Source: VRUE01 sp963824215 (GTDB lineage: Bacteria > Actinomycetota > Thermoleophilia > Solirubrobacterales > 70-9). Taken from it: a stretch of 64,000 nucleotides of DNA. The position numbers were made by a program, and so were the translations under genes. The stretch is taken from NCBI GenBank assembly GCA_963824215.1, contig CAWGOE010000001.1, positions 310,001 to 374,000 of the forward strand, given 5' to 3'. A model generated the notes under the pieces. The model was given only the letters and a program-made list of their open reading frames with translations, was not told the origin of the DNA and did no database searches. Positions 25,066-33,454 of the stretch are shown here, in pieces. How positions within the stretch are numbered: the first letter of the stretch is position 1; the number at the start of each line of letters is the position of its first letter.

Positions 25066-26583
25066 CTATCCCTCGGAGTAGGCCGGCTCTCGGCTGCCGT
25101 GGCCGTCCTCGGCGCCGGCGCCTTCGGCCATTGCCGCTGGGTCGGGCATCGGTTCGGAGCGCAGCACGAAGACCGCGATCGCTAGGGCGACGGCGACCAG
25201 CGCCGCGCCGACGACGTAGGCGAGGTGGAAGCCCGAGTTGAGAGCCGCGTTGACACCCGTGCCGCCGGCTTCCAGCGTGCTGGTCCGCTCCGCGGCCAGC
25301 GTGGCGAGGACGGCGAGGCCGATCGCGCCGCCGACCTGGGCGCTGGTGTTGACCACGCCGGATGCGAGCCCGGCGTCTTCGGGCGTCGCTCCCGACATCG
25401 CCAGCGTCATCAGCGACGGGAACGAGGTTCCAATGCCGACGCCGATCAGGAGCATCGGCGGCAGCACGTCGGTCAGGTAGCTGCCGTCGACCGGCGTGCG
25501 AGCGAAGAGCAGCAGCGCCGCGCCGACCAGCGTCATGCCCGGGATCAGGCAGGCGCGCGGGCCGAAGCGCATGATCAGTTTTTCGGAGTAGCCCAGCGAG
25601 AGCGTGCCCATCACCAGGGTGGCCGGGAGGAAGGCGAGGCCGACCTCAAGTGGGTCGTAGCCAAGGATCTCCTGCAGGTAGAGCGCGCCGAGGAAGAACA
25701 TCGAGAACATCCCGGCGACGAGCAGCATCTGCAGTGCGTTGGCGCCGGAGACGTTGCGCGAGCGGAACAGCCGCAGCGGCATCAACGGGTTGGCGATGCG
25801 CGCTTGGCGAATCAGGAAGGCGGCGCCGAGGGCCAGTGAGATCGTCCCGAGCACGAGCGTCTGCGCCGAGCCCCAGCCGTGCTCGTTGACCCCGAGGATC
25901 GTGTAGGTGCCGAGCATCAGGCCGGCGGTGATCGACGTCGCACCGAGGATGTCGGCGCCGTGGCCAAAGCCGAGGCCGGGCGAGTCGGTGATCAGTCGCC
26001 GCGCCATCACCGCGGTCCCGATCCCGATCGGCAGGTTGATGAAGAAGATCCAGTGCCAGGCGATCGCCTCGGTCAGCACGCCACCGATCAGGAGCCCGAT
26101 CGTGCCGCCGGCGGAGGCGACGAAGCCGTAGACGCCGATCGCTTTCGCCTGCTCGCGCGGCTCCGGGAACATCGTCACGATCATGCCCAGGATCACGGCC
26201 GAGGTCAGCGCCCCGCCAACGCCCTGGATGAAGCGGGCGCCGATCAGCATCTCCTGGCTCTGCGAGAGCCCGCAGAGCAGCGACGCCGTGGTGAAGACGG
26301 CAAGGCCGGCGAGGAAGACGCGGCGCTGGCCGAGCAGGTCGCCGAGGCGGCCGGCGAGCAACAGCAGCCCGCCGAAGGGGACCAGATAGGCGTTGACGAC
26401 CCAGGCGAGGTTACTCTGGGAGAAGCCGAGATCGTCCTGAATCGAGGGCAGGGCGACGTTGACGATCGTGATGTCGAGGACGATCATCAGCATCCCCGCG
26501 CAGAGGACGTAGAGGGCTACCCAGCGGTTTCCATCCTCGGCGTGTTTGGTGGCGGCTTCGGGTGCTGCGGGACTGGCGCTCAT
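25066..26583 (-). CDS. DHA2-family (EmrB/QacA-like) drug exporter
   Basis: A 505-residue MFS protein with about fourteen hydrophobic segments, as in QacA and EmrB. Motifs include LDITIVNVALPSIQDDLGFS in the first segment, LAGRLGDLLGQRRV after the second, and the antiporter motif GVGGALTSAVILGMIVTMFP. It should export lipophilic or cationic compounds in exchange for protons. It is divergent from an HxlR-family regulator with a shared 115-bp promoter region, so regulation by that protein is likely. Confidence 0.9.
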   Translation of the reverse strand: MSASPAAPEAATKHAEDGNRWVALYVLCAGMLMIVLDITIVNVALPSIQDDLGFSQSNLAWVVNAYLVPFGGLLLLAGRLGDLLGQRRVFLAGLAVFTTASLLCGLSQSQEMLIGARFIQGVGGALTSAVILGMIVTMFPEPREQAKAIGVYGFVASAGGTIGLLIGGVLTEAIAWHWIFFINLPIGIGTAVMARRLITDSPGLGFGHGADILGATSITAGLMLGTYTILGVNEHGWGSAQTLVLGTISLALGAAFLIRQARIANPLMPLRLFRSRNVSGANALQMLLVAGMFSMFFLGALYLQEILGYDPLEVGLAFLPATLVMGTLSLGYSEKLIMRFGPRACLIPGMTLVGAALLLFARTPVDGSYLTDVLPPMLLIGVGIGTSFPSLMTLAMSGATPEDAGLASGVVNTSAQVGGAIGLAVLATLAAERTSTLEAGGTGVNAALNSGFHLAYVVGAALVAVALAIAVFVLRSEPMPDPAAMAEGAGAEDGHGSREPAYSEG

Positions 26584-26659
26584 CGCGGTCGCCTCCTCCG
26601 GGATCGGGTTCGGGTTGTCATTGCGGCTACCCTAGCAAAAGGTTGTGAAACAGGACTTC

Positions 26660-26691
26660 TTAGTTGCAAAGTTGTACTAATGGGCTAAACT
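26660..26691 (+). promoter_or_regulatory. HxlR promoter and candidate operator
   Basis: TTGCAA (26664-26669) and TAAACT (26686-26691) with 16-bp spacing form a promoter whose start would fall on the HxlR ATG at 26699, making a leaderless mRNA. A 21-bp segment with TTAGT/ACTAA outer arms (26660-26680) overlaps the -35 box and is a candidate autoregulatory site. Confidence 0.55.
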
Positions 26692-26698
26692 GGTTGCC

Positions 26699-27406
26699 AT
26701 GGGAACGAAGCGCTCATACGGAGACGCTTGTCGTTTTGCCTACGCCCTTGACCTCGTCGGCGAGCGCTGGGCCCTTCTGGTCGTGCGGGAGCTCCTACTT
26801 GGTCCGAAGCGCTTCACCGACCTGCGTCACGGCTTGCCCAACGCAAGCCCGAACATCCTCTCCGAGCGTCTGCGTGAGCTCGAGCAGGGCGGTGTCGTCC
26901 ATCGTCGCAAACTGCCGCCGCCGGCAGCATCCCAGGTCTACGAGCTGACCGAGTGGGGCAGGGAGCTGGAGCCGGTGGTGACGAAGCTCGGCACCTGGGG
27001 CGCCCGCTCGCCGCTGCCGCCCGAGCACCAGGAGATCGGCACCGACTCGATTGTCCTCGCCCTGCGCTCGCTCTTCGACCCGAGCGCCGCCGCCGAGCTC
27101 GAGGCAAGCTACGAGCTGCAGCTCGGCGATGAGCAGTTTCGCGTCGACGTCGCCGACGGTGAGCTCGGCCTCGAACGCGGCGAGGTCAAGGACCCCGCTG
27201 TGGCGATCGAGACCGACGCGCCGACCCTGGCCGGCCTGCTCACCGGGCAATTGCCGCTCGAGGCGGCGCTCGAGTCAGGCGCAGCGGTGATCGACGGGAG
27301 CAAGAAGGAGGCGCGCAGCTTCCTGGCGCTCTTCCCGATGCCCGAGCCGTGCCCGGCGAGCCGGCAGGAGGACCCCGCCGGCTCGCGCGAGCGTCAGCTC
27401 GCCTGA
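26699..27406 (+). CDS. HxlR-family regulator with C-terminal SCP2-like domain
   Basis: A 235-residue protein. Residues 1-105 are a winged helix of the HxlR type (CRFAYALDLVGERWALLVVR, RFTDLRHGLPNASPNILSERL). Residues 120-215 look like a sterol-carrier-like pocket (FRVDVADGELGLERGEVKDP, APTLAGLLTGQLPLEAAL) that probably binds the inducer. The single cysteine at C11 could sense redox or electrophiles as in HypR. It is divergent from the DHA2 exporter, its most likely target. Confidence 0.85.
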   Translation: MGTKRSYGDACRFAYALDLVGERWALLVVRELLLGPKRFTDLRHGLPNASPNILSERLRELEQGGVVHRRKLPPPAASQVYELTEWGRELEPVVTKLGTWGARSPLPPEHQEIGTDSIVLALRSLFDPSAAAELEASYELQLGDEQFRVDVADGELGLERGEVKDPAVAIETDAPTLAGLLTGQLPLEAALESGAAVIDGSKKEARSFLALFPMPEPCPASRQEDPAGSRERQLA

Positions 27407-27411
27407 CTCAC

Positions 27412-28275
27412 TCAGTTGACCGCCGCGACGAGGGCGTTCGCCGCCCCCACCATGCCGGCTTTGTTGGGGTGGATCGGAGCCGCCGGGTTGGTCGGCACGA
27501 CCGGCTCTACCCAGCGCGTCGAGGTGCCCTTACAGGCGTCGTGACCGATGCTGGCTTTGTACCAATCGACCAGCGTCGCGCCGTTGTTCGCCGCCTGCGT
27601 GGCGAGCATCGCGTTGAGCTGTTTCTGCTTCGCGCGCAGGTAGGGCACGTCGCCGAAGCCGATCGGCATCTGCGGCCAGCAGCCGAAGCCGGTCTCCGGG
27701 AAGATCGCCGCGTAGTTGACGACGAAGACCTCGGCCGAGGGCGAGCGTTCGGCGATGCCATCGAGCACCGCATCGACTTTCGGCGCCGTCGCCGCGATCC
27801 GTTCGGCGATCACGTCTTTGCCGCCGGAGTTGTACTGGTCTTTGCACGGCGTGCTGAACGGGTTGAACGTGACGCAGTCGAGGGCAATGTCCGAGAAGCC
27901 GATGTCGTTGCCGCCGATCGTCAGCGAGACGACCGTCGTTTCGGCGCTGAGCGAGTCGAACTGGGGCGGGTTGGGCCCGTCGGGGTCGACGTTCTGTGGG
28001 TTGGTCATGTCCTCGGTGGTGGCGCCGCTGCAAGTCGGGTCGACCAGGGGCTGGCCGATGCCGGGCGCCGCCAAGTGGGCGTAGTTGTTGCTCGACTTGA
28101 GGCAGCCGAGCGGCAGTAGTGGGTTGGGGATCAGCGGTCCGGCAGCGTAGGAGTCACCGAGCGCGACGTAGTTGGCGCGGGCGACGCCGGCGAAAGCGAC
28201 GAGCAACGCCGCGATCGCGACGAGCAGGACCGCCGTCCGCCGCAGGCGAGGGCTGGACTGGGTTGACCGGGTCAT
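27412..28275 (-). CDS. Secreted SGNH-family lipase/esterase
   Basis: A 287-residue exported protein with a signal peptide ending near AGVARA. Blocks in order: YVALGDSYAAGPLI (nucleophile Ser), CSGATTEDM (Gly), LTIGGNDIGFSD (Asn), and PIHPNKAGMVG (His). Six cysteines fit the disulfide pattern of Streptomyces-type SGNH lipases. Two in-frame ATGs are two codons apart (28281, 28275). The second is chosen because GAGGAG touches the first ATG but lies six bases before the second. Confidence 0.88.
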   Translation of the reverse strand: MTRSTQSSPRLRRTAVLLVAIAALLVAFAGVARANYVALGDSYAAGPLIPNPLLPLGCLKSSNNYAHLAAPGIGQPLVDPTCSGATTEDMTNPQNVDPDGPNPPQFDSLSAETTVVSLTIGGNDIGFSDIALDCVTFNPFSTPCKDQYNSGGKDVIAERIAATAPKVDAVLDGIAERSPSAEVFVVNYAAIFPETGFGCWPQMPIGFGDVPYLRAKQKQLNAMLATQAANNGATLVDWYKASIGHDACKGTSTRWVEPVVPTNPAAPIHPNKAGMVGAANALVAAVN

Positions 28276-28295
28276 ATGCATCTCCTCTCGGGTTG

Positions 28296-28350
28296 GGCCT
28301 CGACTTTCTCTGGGTCGAGGCCAGGAGGGCCGAGCAGGCCAGCCGGCCCT
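28296..28350 (-). promoter_or_regulatory. Structured 5' leader of the SGNH lipase
   Basis: Two stems lie between the gene and its presumed promoter: a 9-bp stem with a 9-base loop at 28296-28322 (GGCCTCGAC / GTCGAGGCC), and a 7-bp stem at 28326-28350 (AGGGCCG / CGGCCCT). They may control mRNA stability or translation. No known riboswitch consensus is recognised. Confidence 0.4.
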
Positions 28351-28435
28351 TACCCGTTTTTTCCTAAGTTAATCCCGAGTGATAGGGAGCGGAAGCCCGA
28401 GTGGACGCTTCGTCGAGGGGCGCGAAGGTTAGGGG

Positions 28436-28672
28436 CTAGGTGCGTGTGATGATCAAGGCGACCATCGCGCCGTAGCCGGCAAGCGTCGCCGAAGTGTAGG
28501 CGACGAGGGCAAGGCCCAGGATCTTGTGCAACCCGTCGAGCCGGTCGTTGACGCGATTCAGTTCCGTGTCGACTTTGTCGAAGCGCCGGTTGACTTCGTC
28601 GAAGCGCCGACCTACATCGCCGCGGAAGTCGTCCAGCCGCTCGTCGGTCCAGCTCTCTCTCATCTTGTACAT
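28436..28672 (-). CDS. WTDERLDD-family coiled-coil protein (copy 3)
   Basis: A 78-residue member opening MYKMRESWTDERLDDFRGDV. A short heptad region follows (RFDEVNRRFDKVDTELNRV) and a hydrophobic end (ILGLALVAYTSATLAGYGAM) that differs from the ATQL end of the other copies. It is closest to copy 4, including some 80 bases of upstream DNA. It lies just downstream of dnaE2 on the same strand. Function unknown. Confidence 0.7.
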   Translation of the reverse strand: MYKMRESWTDERLDDFRGDVGRRFDEVNRRFDKVDTELNRVNDRLDGLHKILGLALVAYTSATLAGYGAMVALIITRT

Positions 28673-28761
28673 GGTCGCATACGCTACGACAAGACGTTTC
28701 GCGGATGGCGCGACGGATCGAAATCTTGTGAACCAGTTGGGTGACGAAAGGGTCGCGGCCG

Positions 28762-31700
28762 TCAGCGTCCGCGGCGGCCCCAGCTGTGCCCGGCGGGTGC
28801 CACGGTGAGGAGCTCGGTGACGGCTCGCTCGCGGGTCGCGGCTCTCCGCGCGGCGGGCCGCGCGTGCAGCTCGGTCACCTCGGAGACGAGGACGTTGGTC
28901 GTGCCTTCGCGTCGCTCCAGCCTGCCCTTGGCGCGGACCAGCGGCGAGGTGCGGACCTCCGCCCGGTGGCGCTCGTAGACGGCGGGCGGCACGATCAGGT
29001 TGACCGTGCCGCGCTCATCCTCGAGCAGCATGAAGACGGTCCCCCTGGCGGTCTCGGGGCGCTGGCGGGCGACGACCATCCCTCCCACCTCGACGACCGC
29101 GCCGTCCTCGACCCGCTCCAGATCGCTGCTGCGCAGCAGCTCGCGGTCGAGGCTCTCGCGCATCAGCCCCATCGGGTGCTCGCCCAGCGTCATCCCGGTC
29201 GAGCGATAGTCGGCGATCGCCTCCCCCCAAGGGTCCAGCGGGTCGAGCGCCGGCGCCTCGGGCGTCCCCAACGGCAGCGCCATCTGCGTCCCCACCTCAT
29301 GGCGCCGACCAGTCCCGACAACCCCAACCTCCCAAAGCGCCTTCCGTCGACCCCCTGCCAGCTCGTCTAGGGCGCCGGCCCAGGCGAGGCGCTCGAGGCC
29401 ATCGCGGCCGACGCCGGAGCGCGAGGCCAGGTCGGCGATCCCCCGGTAGGGACCGCCGCGATCGCGCTCGACGACCAGGCTCTCCATCTCCTCCTCTCGC
29501 GCTCCCTTGACGTAGCCGAGTCCGACGCGGACCCTCAGGCCGCCCCGCAACTCCGACTGAGTGCGGTCGAGGTTTGGCCCGCTATCCGGTTCAAACCTCG
29601 ACCGCGCTGGTTGACGGGGTGTTTCGACGTGACATTGGACGCGGCTGCGGTTGGCGTCGGGTGGGGCGAGGGGGATGCCGCGGCGCTGGGCCTCGTGGAC
29701 CAGCGCGTCGGGCGGGTAGAAGCCCATCGGCTGCTCGTTGAGCAGCGCGCAGAGGAACTCCTGCGCATAGTGGATCCGCAGCCAGGCCGAGTGGTAGGCG
29801 AGCAGGCCGAAGGCGGCCGAGTGCGCTTTGGGGAAGCCGAAGCCGGAGAAGCCCTGGATCTGCTGCCAGACCCGCTCTGCCGTCTCAAGCGGGACCGCGT
29901 TCGCCCCCACGGCGCCAACCAGAAAGCGGTCGTGGAATTCCTCGATCGCCGCCCGGGAGCGCCTGCGACTCATCGCCCGCCGCAGCCCGTCGGCTTCGGA
30001 GTGGGTGAAGTCGGCGAGGTCGATCGCCACCTCGAGCACCTGCTCCTGGTAGACGATCGCGCCGAGGGTCTCGCTCAGCGCCCGCTCCAGCAGCGGGTGC
30101 TCGTAGGGGATCTCGTAGGCGGGGTCCTCGCGCAGCCGCTTGCGCCGCTCTATATATGGGTGGACGGCGCCGCCCTGGATCGGGCCGGGGCGGACCAGCG
30201 CCACCTGCACGGTGAGGTCGTCGAGGTCCCGCGGCCGGGTACGCGGGAGCATCTGCATCTGCGCTCGGCTCTCGATCTGGAAGACGCCGGTCGTCTCCGC
30301 AGCGCGGATCGATTCGAAGGTTTCGACGTCCTCGAGATCGATGCGGGTGAGGTCAAGCCGTTCCCCCCGCGTGCGACCGACTTCTTCGACGCAGCGCTCG
30401 ACCGCCGAGAGCATCCCCAGCCCGAGCAGGTCAATCTTGAGGAAGCCGGCATCCGAGCAGGAGTCCTTGTCCCACTGGACGATCTGCCGCCCCTCCATCG
30501 CCGCCGGCACGACGGGGCAGACGTCAAGGAGAGGCTGGGTTGAGATGACCATGCCTCCAGGGTGCTGGGATGCATGTCGTGGCAGCCCCATCGCCTCCGC
30601 GGTGAGCCCGATCAGGACCTTCCAGCCGCGCGCGCCCGCGCGCTCGGAACCGATCGCGGCGACGACGTCGCGCTCGATCTCGCCGCTGCGCTCGTGGAAG
30701 CCGACGGTCTTCGCCACCCGCTCGATCTCCGCTGGCGGCAGCGCCAACGCCTTGCCGAGGTCGCGCACGGCGCCGCGCGGGCGGTAGGTGGGGAAGGCCG
30801 CGACCAGAGCGGATCGCTCGGCGCCGTAGCGCTCGTGCACGCGCGGGATCAGCTTCTCGCGGATGTCGCGGGGAAAGTCGAGGTCGATGTCAGGGGCAAC
30901 GGTCTCCGGGGTGACTTCCTCGTTGAGGAAGCGGCCGGAGAAGAGGTTCTGCTCGACCGGGTCGATGTGAGAGAGGCCGGTCAGGTAGCAGACGATCGAG
31001 CTGACGCTGGAGCCGCGGCCGCGCCCGGGCGGCATGATCGCGCGGGCCGAATCGGCGCCGCGCACCTCCAGCGCCACCTCGCGGGCCAGCTCGAGCAGGT
31101 CGCGGTGGAGGAGGAAGAAGCCGGAGAGGCCGCGGACGCGGATCGTCCGCAGCTCGTCCTCGAGGCGGTCGGCAGCTTCCCGCTGTCGCCCCGTGCCCCG
31201 ATAGCGCTCGCTCAGCAAGCTCCGGCAGATCTCGGCCAGCTCGCGGTCGGCGCCGGGATTCTCCGCGCCCGGGTAGCTGTAGCCGAGCTCCGCTGTCAGG
31301 TCGAAGCTGAGCCGCTCGGCGAGACGCAGGGTCTCGGCGACGGCGTCCGGGTGCTCGGCGAAACGGGTCGCCATCGCCTGCGGCGAAGCAAGGACCGAAG
31401 ATGAGTTGCCGCGGCGCTGGGGCTCGGAGGCCTCCAGCGTCGTCCCCAGCCGCACCGCGACGAAGGCGTCCTGAAGGAAGGCGCGGCGGCGGGAATGCGA
31501 GTGGACGTTGCCGGTCGCCACGCAGGGGACGCCAAGCCGCTCGGCGAGACTGGTCAGCCAACGGTTGCGAGCGCGGTCGTGGCGCCAGTAGGGGCGCTGC
31601 AGCTCGACCCGAAAGCACTCGCGGCCGAAGGCGGCAAGCAGACGCGCGGCGAGGGCTGCGGCGCCACGCGGATCGCCTCGCTCCCAGGCGCCGGCGACGA

Positions 31701-32109
31701 TCCCGTCCCGGGCGCAGCCCGACAAGCAGACCAAACCCTCGGTGTGCTCTTCGAGCTGCTCCAACGTCACCGCCGGCTGCCCAGCCGTGCGGCCCGTGCT
31801 GTCACGAGTATGCGAATGGGCTTCCGTCAGCAAGCGACAAAGACCGCGGTAGCCGGATGCGTCTTCGACCAGGAGAGTGAGGTGAGCGTTCTCCACGCTC
31901 ACCTCCGCCCCGGTAATCGCCCGCACCCCAAATCCCTTGCACGCATGGGCGAATTCCATCGAGCCCCAGACCCCGTCGTGGTCGGTCAGGGCGAAGGCCG
32001 GGTAACCGCGCTCGGCCGCCGCAGCGGCCAGCTCCATCGGCGTCGAGGCCCCGTCGAGAAAGGAGAAGGCCGAGTGGGCGTGCAGCTCTATGTATGGAGC
32101 GCTGCTCAC
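28762..32109 (-). CDS. dnaE2: Error-prone DNA polymerase DnaE2
   Basis: A 1115-residue C-family polymerase of the DnaE2 (ImuC) type. An N-terminal PHP domain (ELHAHSAFSFLDGAS, ALTDHDGVWG) precedes the palm with the catalytic aspartates (VAPDIDLDFPRDIRE), then RRAMSRRRSR, the fingers with FGFPKAHSAAFG, and an OB fold. It performs damage-induced mutagenic bypass with ImuB. The GTG at 32109 is chosen because it directly precedes the PHP domain; the longer frame upstream is antisense to the DUF6504 gene. It is last in an operon headed by a LexA box. Confidence 0.93.
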   Translation of the reverse strand: MSSAPYIELHAHSAFSFLDGASTPMELAAAAAERGYPAFALTDHDGVWGSMEFAHACKGFGVRAITGAEVSVENAHLTLLVEDASGYRGLCRLLTEAHSHTRDSTGRTAGQPAVTLEQLEEHTEGLVCLSGCARDGIVAGAWERGDPRGAAALAARLLAAFGRECFRVELQRPYWRHDRARNRWLTSLAERLGVPCVATGNVHSHSRRRAFLQDAFVAVRLGTTLEASEPQRRGNSSSVLASPQAMATRFAEHPDAVAETLRLAERLSFDLTAELGYSYPGAENPGADRELAEICRSLLSERYRGTGRQREAADRLEDELRTIRVRGLSGFFLLHRDLLELAREVALEVRGADSARAIMPPGRGRGSSVSSIVCYLTGLSHIDPVEQNLFSGRFLNEEVTPETVAPDIDLDFPRDIREKLIPRVHERYGAERSALVAAFPTYRPRGAVRDLGKALALPPAEIERVAKTVGFHERSGEIERDVVAAIGSERAGARGWKVLIGLTAEAMGLPRHASQHPGGMVISTQPLLDVCPVVPAAMEGRQIVQWDKDSCSDAGFLKIDLLGLGMLSAVERCVEEVGRTRGERLDLTRIDLEDVETFESIRAAETTGVFQIESRAQMQMLPRTRPRDLDDLTVQVALVRPGPIQGGAVHPYIERRKRLREDPAYEIPYEHPLLERALSETLGAIVYQEQVLEVAIDLADFTHSEADGLRRAMSRRRSRAAIEEFHDRFLVGAVGANAVPLETAERVWQQIQGFSGFGFPKAHSAAFGLLAYHSAWLRIHYAQEFLCALLNEQPMGFYPPDALVHEAQRRGIPLAPPDANRSRVQCHVETPRQPARSRFEPDSGPNLDRTQSELRGGLRVRVGLGYVKGAREEEMESLVVERDRGGPYRGIADLASRSGVGRDGLERLAWAGALDELAGGRRKALWEVGVVGTGRRHEVGTQMALPLGTPEAPALDPLDPWGEAIADYRSTGMTLGEHPMGLMRESLDRELLRSSDLERVEDGAVVEVGGMVVARQRPETARGTVFMLLEDERGTVNLIVPPAVYERHRAEVRTSPLVRAKGRLERREGTTNVLVSEVTELHARPAARRAATRERAVTELLTVAPAGHSWGRRGR

Positions 32110-32119
32110 CTCGACCCCG

Positions 32120-32365
32120 TCAGGCGCGTTGCCGGTACCAACGCTCGTTGCTGCTGCGGAAGATGACCAGGTTGCTCCCGTCAAGGAGCACGAGCTCGAA
32201 GTAGTGCCGCCACATCCGCCGCAACGTCCACCAGCGATCCTCGACCACCCACTCCTCGCGCACCGCCACCACCTCGACCCCATCGACCGCGGTGGGCACG
32301 CCTTCAGCGTCGACCTCGGCCCTCACCCGCCGCGGCGCGTAGAGCCGCCGCGGCCCCGGCCTCAT
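32120..32365 (-). CDS. DUF6504-like small protein of the mutasome operon
   Basis: An 81-residue basic, tryptophan-rich protein (VREEWVVEDRWWTLRRMWR, YFELVLLDGSNLVIF). Proteins of this type (DUF6504) commonly lie between imuB and dnaE2 in actinobacteria, and their role is unknown. Its ATG overlaps the imuB stop (ATGA) and it ends 10 bases before dnaE2, so the three are coexpressed. It may be a mutasome accessory protein. Confidence 0.75.
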   Translation of the reverse strand: MRPGPRRLYAPRRVRAEVDAEGVPTAVDGVEVVAVREEWVVEDRWWTLRRMWRHYFELVLLDGSNLVIFRSSNERWYRQRA

Positions 32366-33087
32366 CGGGCGGGAACCGGGTACGGCGTCAGCATCGCGCG
32401 GCGCTCGGGGACGCGCGAGCCGGCGTCGACCGGCAACACCTTGAGCAGCGAGTCGGCGCCCTGGGCGGCGCGGACCTCGCGCAGGGCGGCGGCGAGGCGG
32501 TGACGGCGGGGCTCGTCTCCCCGCACCGCGAGCTCGAGCTGGTCGGCGACGCGCGAGCCGAGCCCAATCGCCCGCAGCGACAGTGAGACGGCGGGCGCCG
32601 GCAGCTCCTCCAAGCGCGGCAGGAGCACTCCGCGCAGGGCTCGTGCCGACCCGGTGGGCCGGCCGAGACCCTGCGCGACGCTCCAGCTGCCGCCGTCACC
32701 GAGCTCGGCGCCGAGGCGTAGCCCCAGCAACGTTCGCCCCGTGCGCCGCGGTGCGGCGAGCAGTCGGTCGACCAGCAGCTCCAGCGCCCGCTCCAGCTGG
32801 CTGCCAGCCGTGCCTTCCGGCAAATCGATCTCCTCCACCAGCTCCTCCCATGAGCCGTGGCGAGCGCAGACGAGCAACTCGTCCTCCCCCCGGGCGATGC
32901 GCAGCGCGCGCAACCCGGCCGGCCCGAAGCGGTCGGCGACGTGGTCGGGCGAGAGCTCAGCCAGCTCCCCCAGGGCGCCGATTCCAAGCCGCCCCAGCGC
33001 CTCGACCAGGTTGCCGGCCTCCCGCTCAGGCAAGCCCAACCGCTCGCTCAGCGCCGCAACGGGGAGTTCGGAGACGAAAGCCGTCAT
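32362..33087 (-). CDS. imuB: Short ImuB-like protein lacking the polymerase palm
   Basis: A 241-residue protein corresponding to only the C-terminal half of ImuB: the helix-hairpin-helix/thumb (LGRLGIGALGELAELSPDHV) and the little finger (LLGLRLGAELGDGGSWSVAQ, VSLSLRAIGLG). Normal ImuB is about 500 residues with an N-terminal Y-family fold. Nothing upstream in any frame encodes that half; the next gene is WTDERLDD copy 4. The start codon lies inside the LexA palindrome. ImuB normally links DnaE2 to the beta clamp, and that part could still work here. Confidence 0.75.
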   Translation of the reverse strand: MTAFVSELPVAALSERLGLPEREAGNLVEALGRLGIGALGELAELSPDHVADRFGPAGLRALRIARGEDELLVCARHGSWEELVEEIDLPEGTAGSQLERALELLVDRLLAAPRRTGRTLLGLRLGAELGDGGSWSVAQGLGRPTGSARALRGVLLPRLEELPAPAVSLSLRAIGLGSRVADQLELAVRGDEPRRHRLAAALREVRAAQGADSLLKVLPVDAGSRVPERRAMLTPYPVPAR

Positions 33088-33106
33088 ACGAACATATGTT
33101 CGTATG
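33085..33106. promoter_or_regulatory. LexA (SOS) box overlapping the imuB start
   Basis: CATACGAACATATGTTCGTATG is a perfect 22-bp palindrome whose core CGAAC-N4-GTTCG fits the Gram-positive LexA consensus. The imuB ATG (33087-33085) is its outermost triplet on the minus strand, so LexA would block both the promoter and the start codon. This predicts SOS induction of imuB, the DUF6504 gene and dnaE2. Confidence 0.85.
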
Positions 33107-33154
33107 CGATCGAACGAAGTTCAACCTACGAAAGGTTTCTTTTTCCGCCTCGAA

Positions 33155-33394
33155 CTAGAGCTGGGTGGCTACGACGGCCGCGAAGCCGGCGATCAAGGTG
33201 CCAATGGCGCCCCCTGCGATCTGCAGCATCGTTCTCTGAAGCCCATCGAAGCGAGCGTCGATCCGATCGAAGCGCGTATTCATCTCCGACCGTAGATCGC
33301 GAAATTCCGAATCGACCTTGTCGAAGCGCCGATTGACTTCGCCTCGGAAGTCGTCAAGTCGCTCGTCGGTCCAGCTCTCTCGCATCTTGTACAT
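33155..33394 (-). CDS. WTDERLDD-family coiled-coil, C-terminally anchored protein (copy 4)
   Basis: A 79-residue member opening MYKMRESWTDERLDDFRGEV. It has heptads (RFDKVDSEFRDLRSEMNTRF) and a hydrophobic end with the shared terminus (LIAGFAAVVATQL). It is 67 bases upstream of the short imuB on the same strand, separated from it by the LexA box. Upstream DNA is homologous to that of copy 3 for about 80 bases, up to the 3' end of the TetR gene. Function unknown. Confidence 0.72.
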   Translation of the reverse strand: MYKMRESWTDERLDDFRGEVNRRFDKVDSEFRDLRSEMNTRFDRIDARFDGLQRTMLQIAGGAIGTLIAGFAAVVATQL

Positions 33395-33454
33395 GATCGC
33401 AGATGCTAAGACAAGACGTTGCGTGAGTGGCGCGCCGAATCGAAATCTTCCGAG

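Noticed and set aside
23681..25081. 466-codon plus-strand frame
   Set aside because: It is antisense to the hydrolase-cyclase gene, whose motifs are clear; the plus-strand product is Arg/His-rich with no domain.
28276..28435. c-di-AMP or other known riboswitch before the SGNH lipase
   Set aside because: Stems are present, but none of the consensus blocks of known riboswitches is recognisable.
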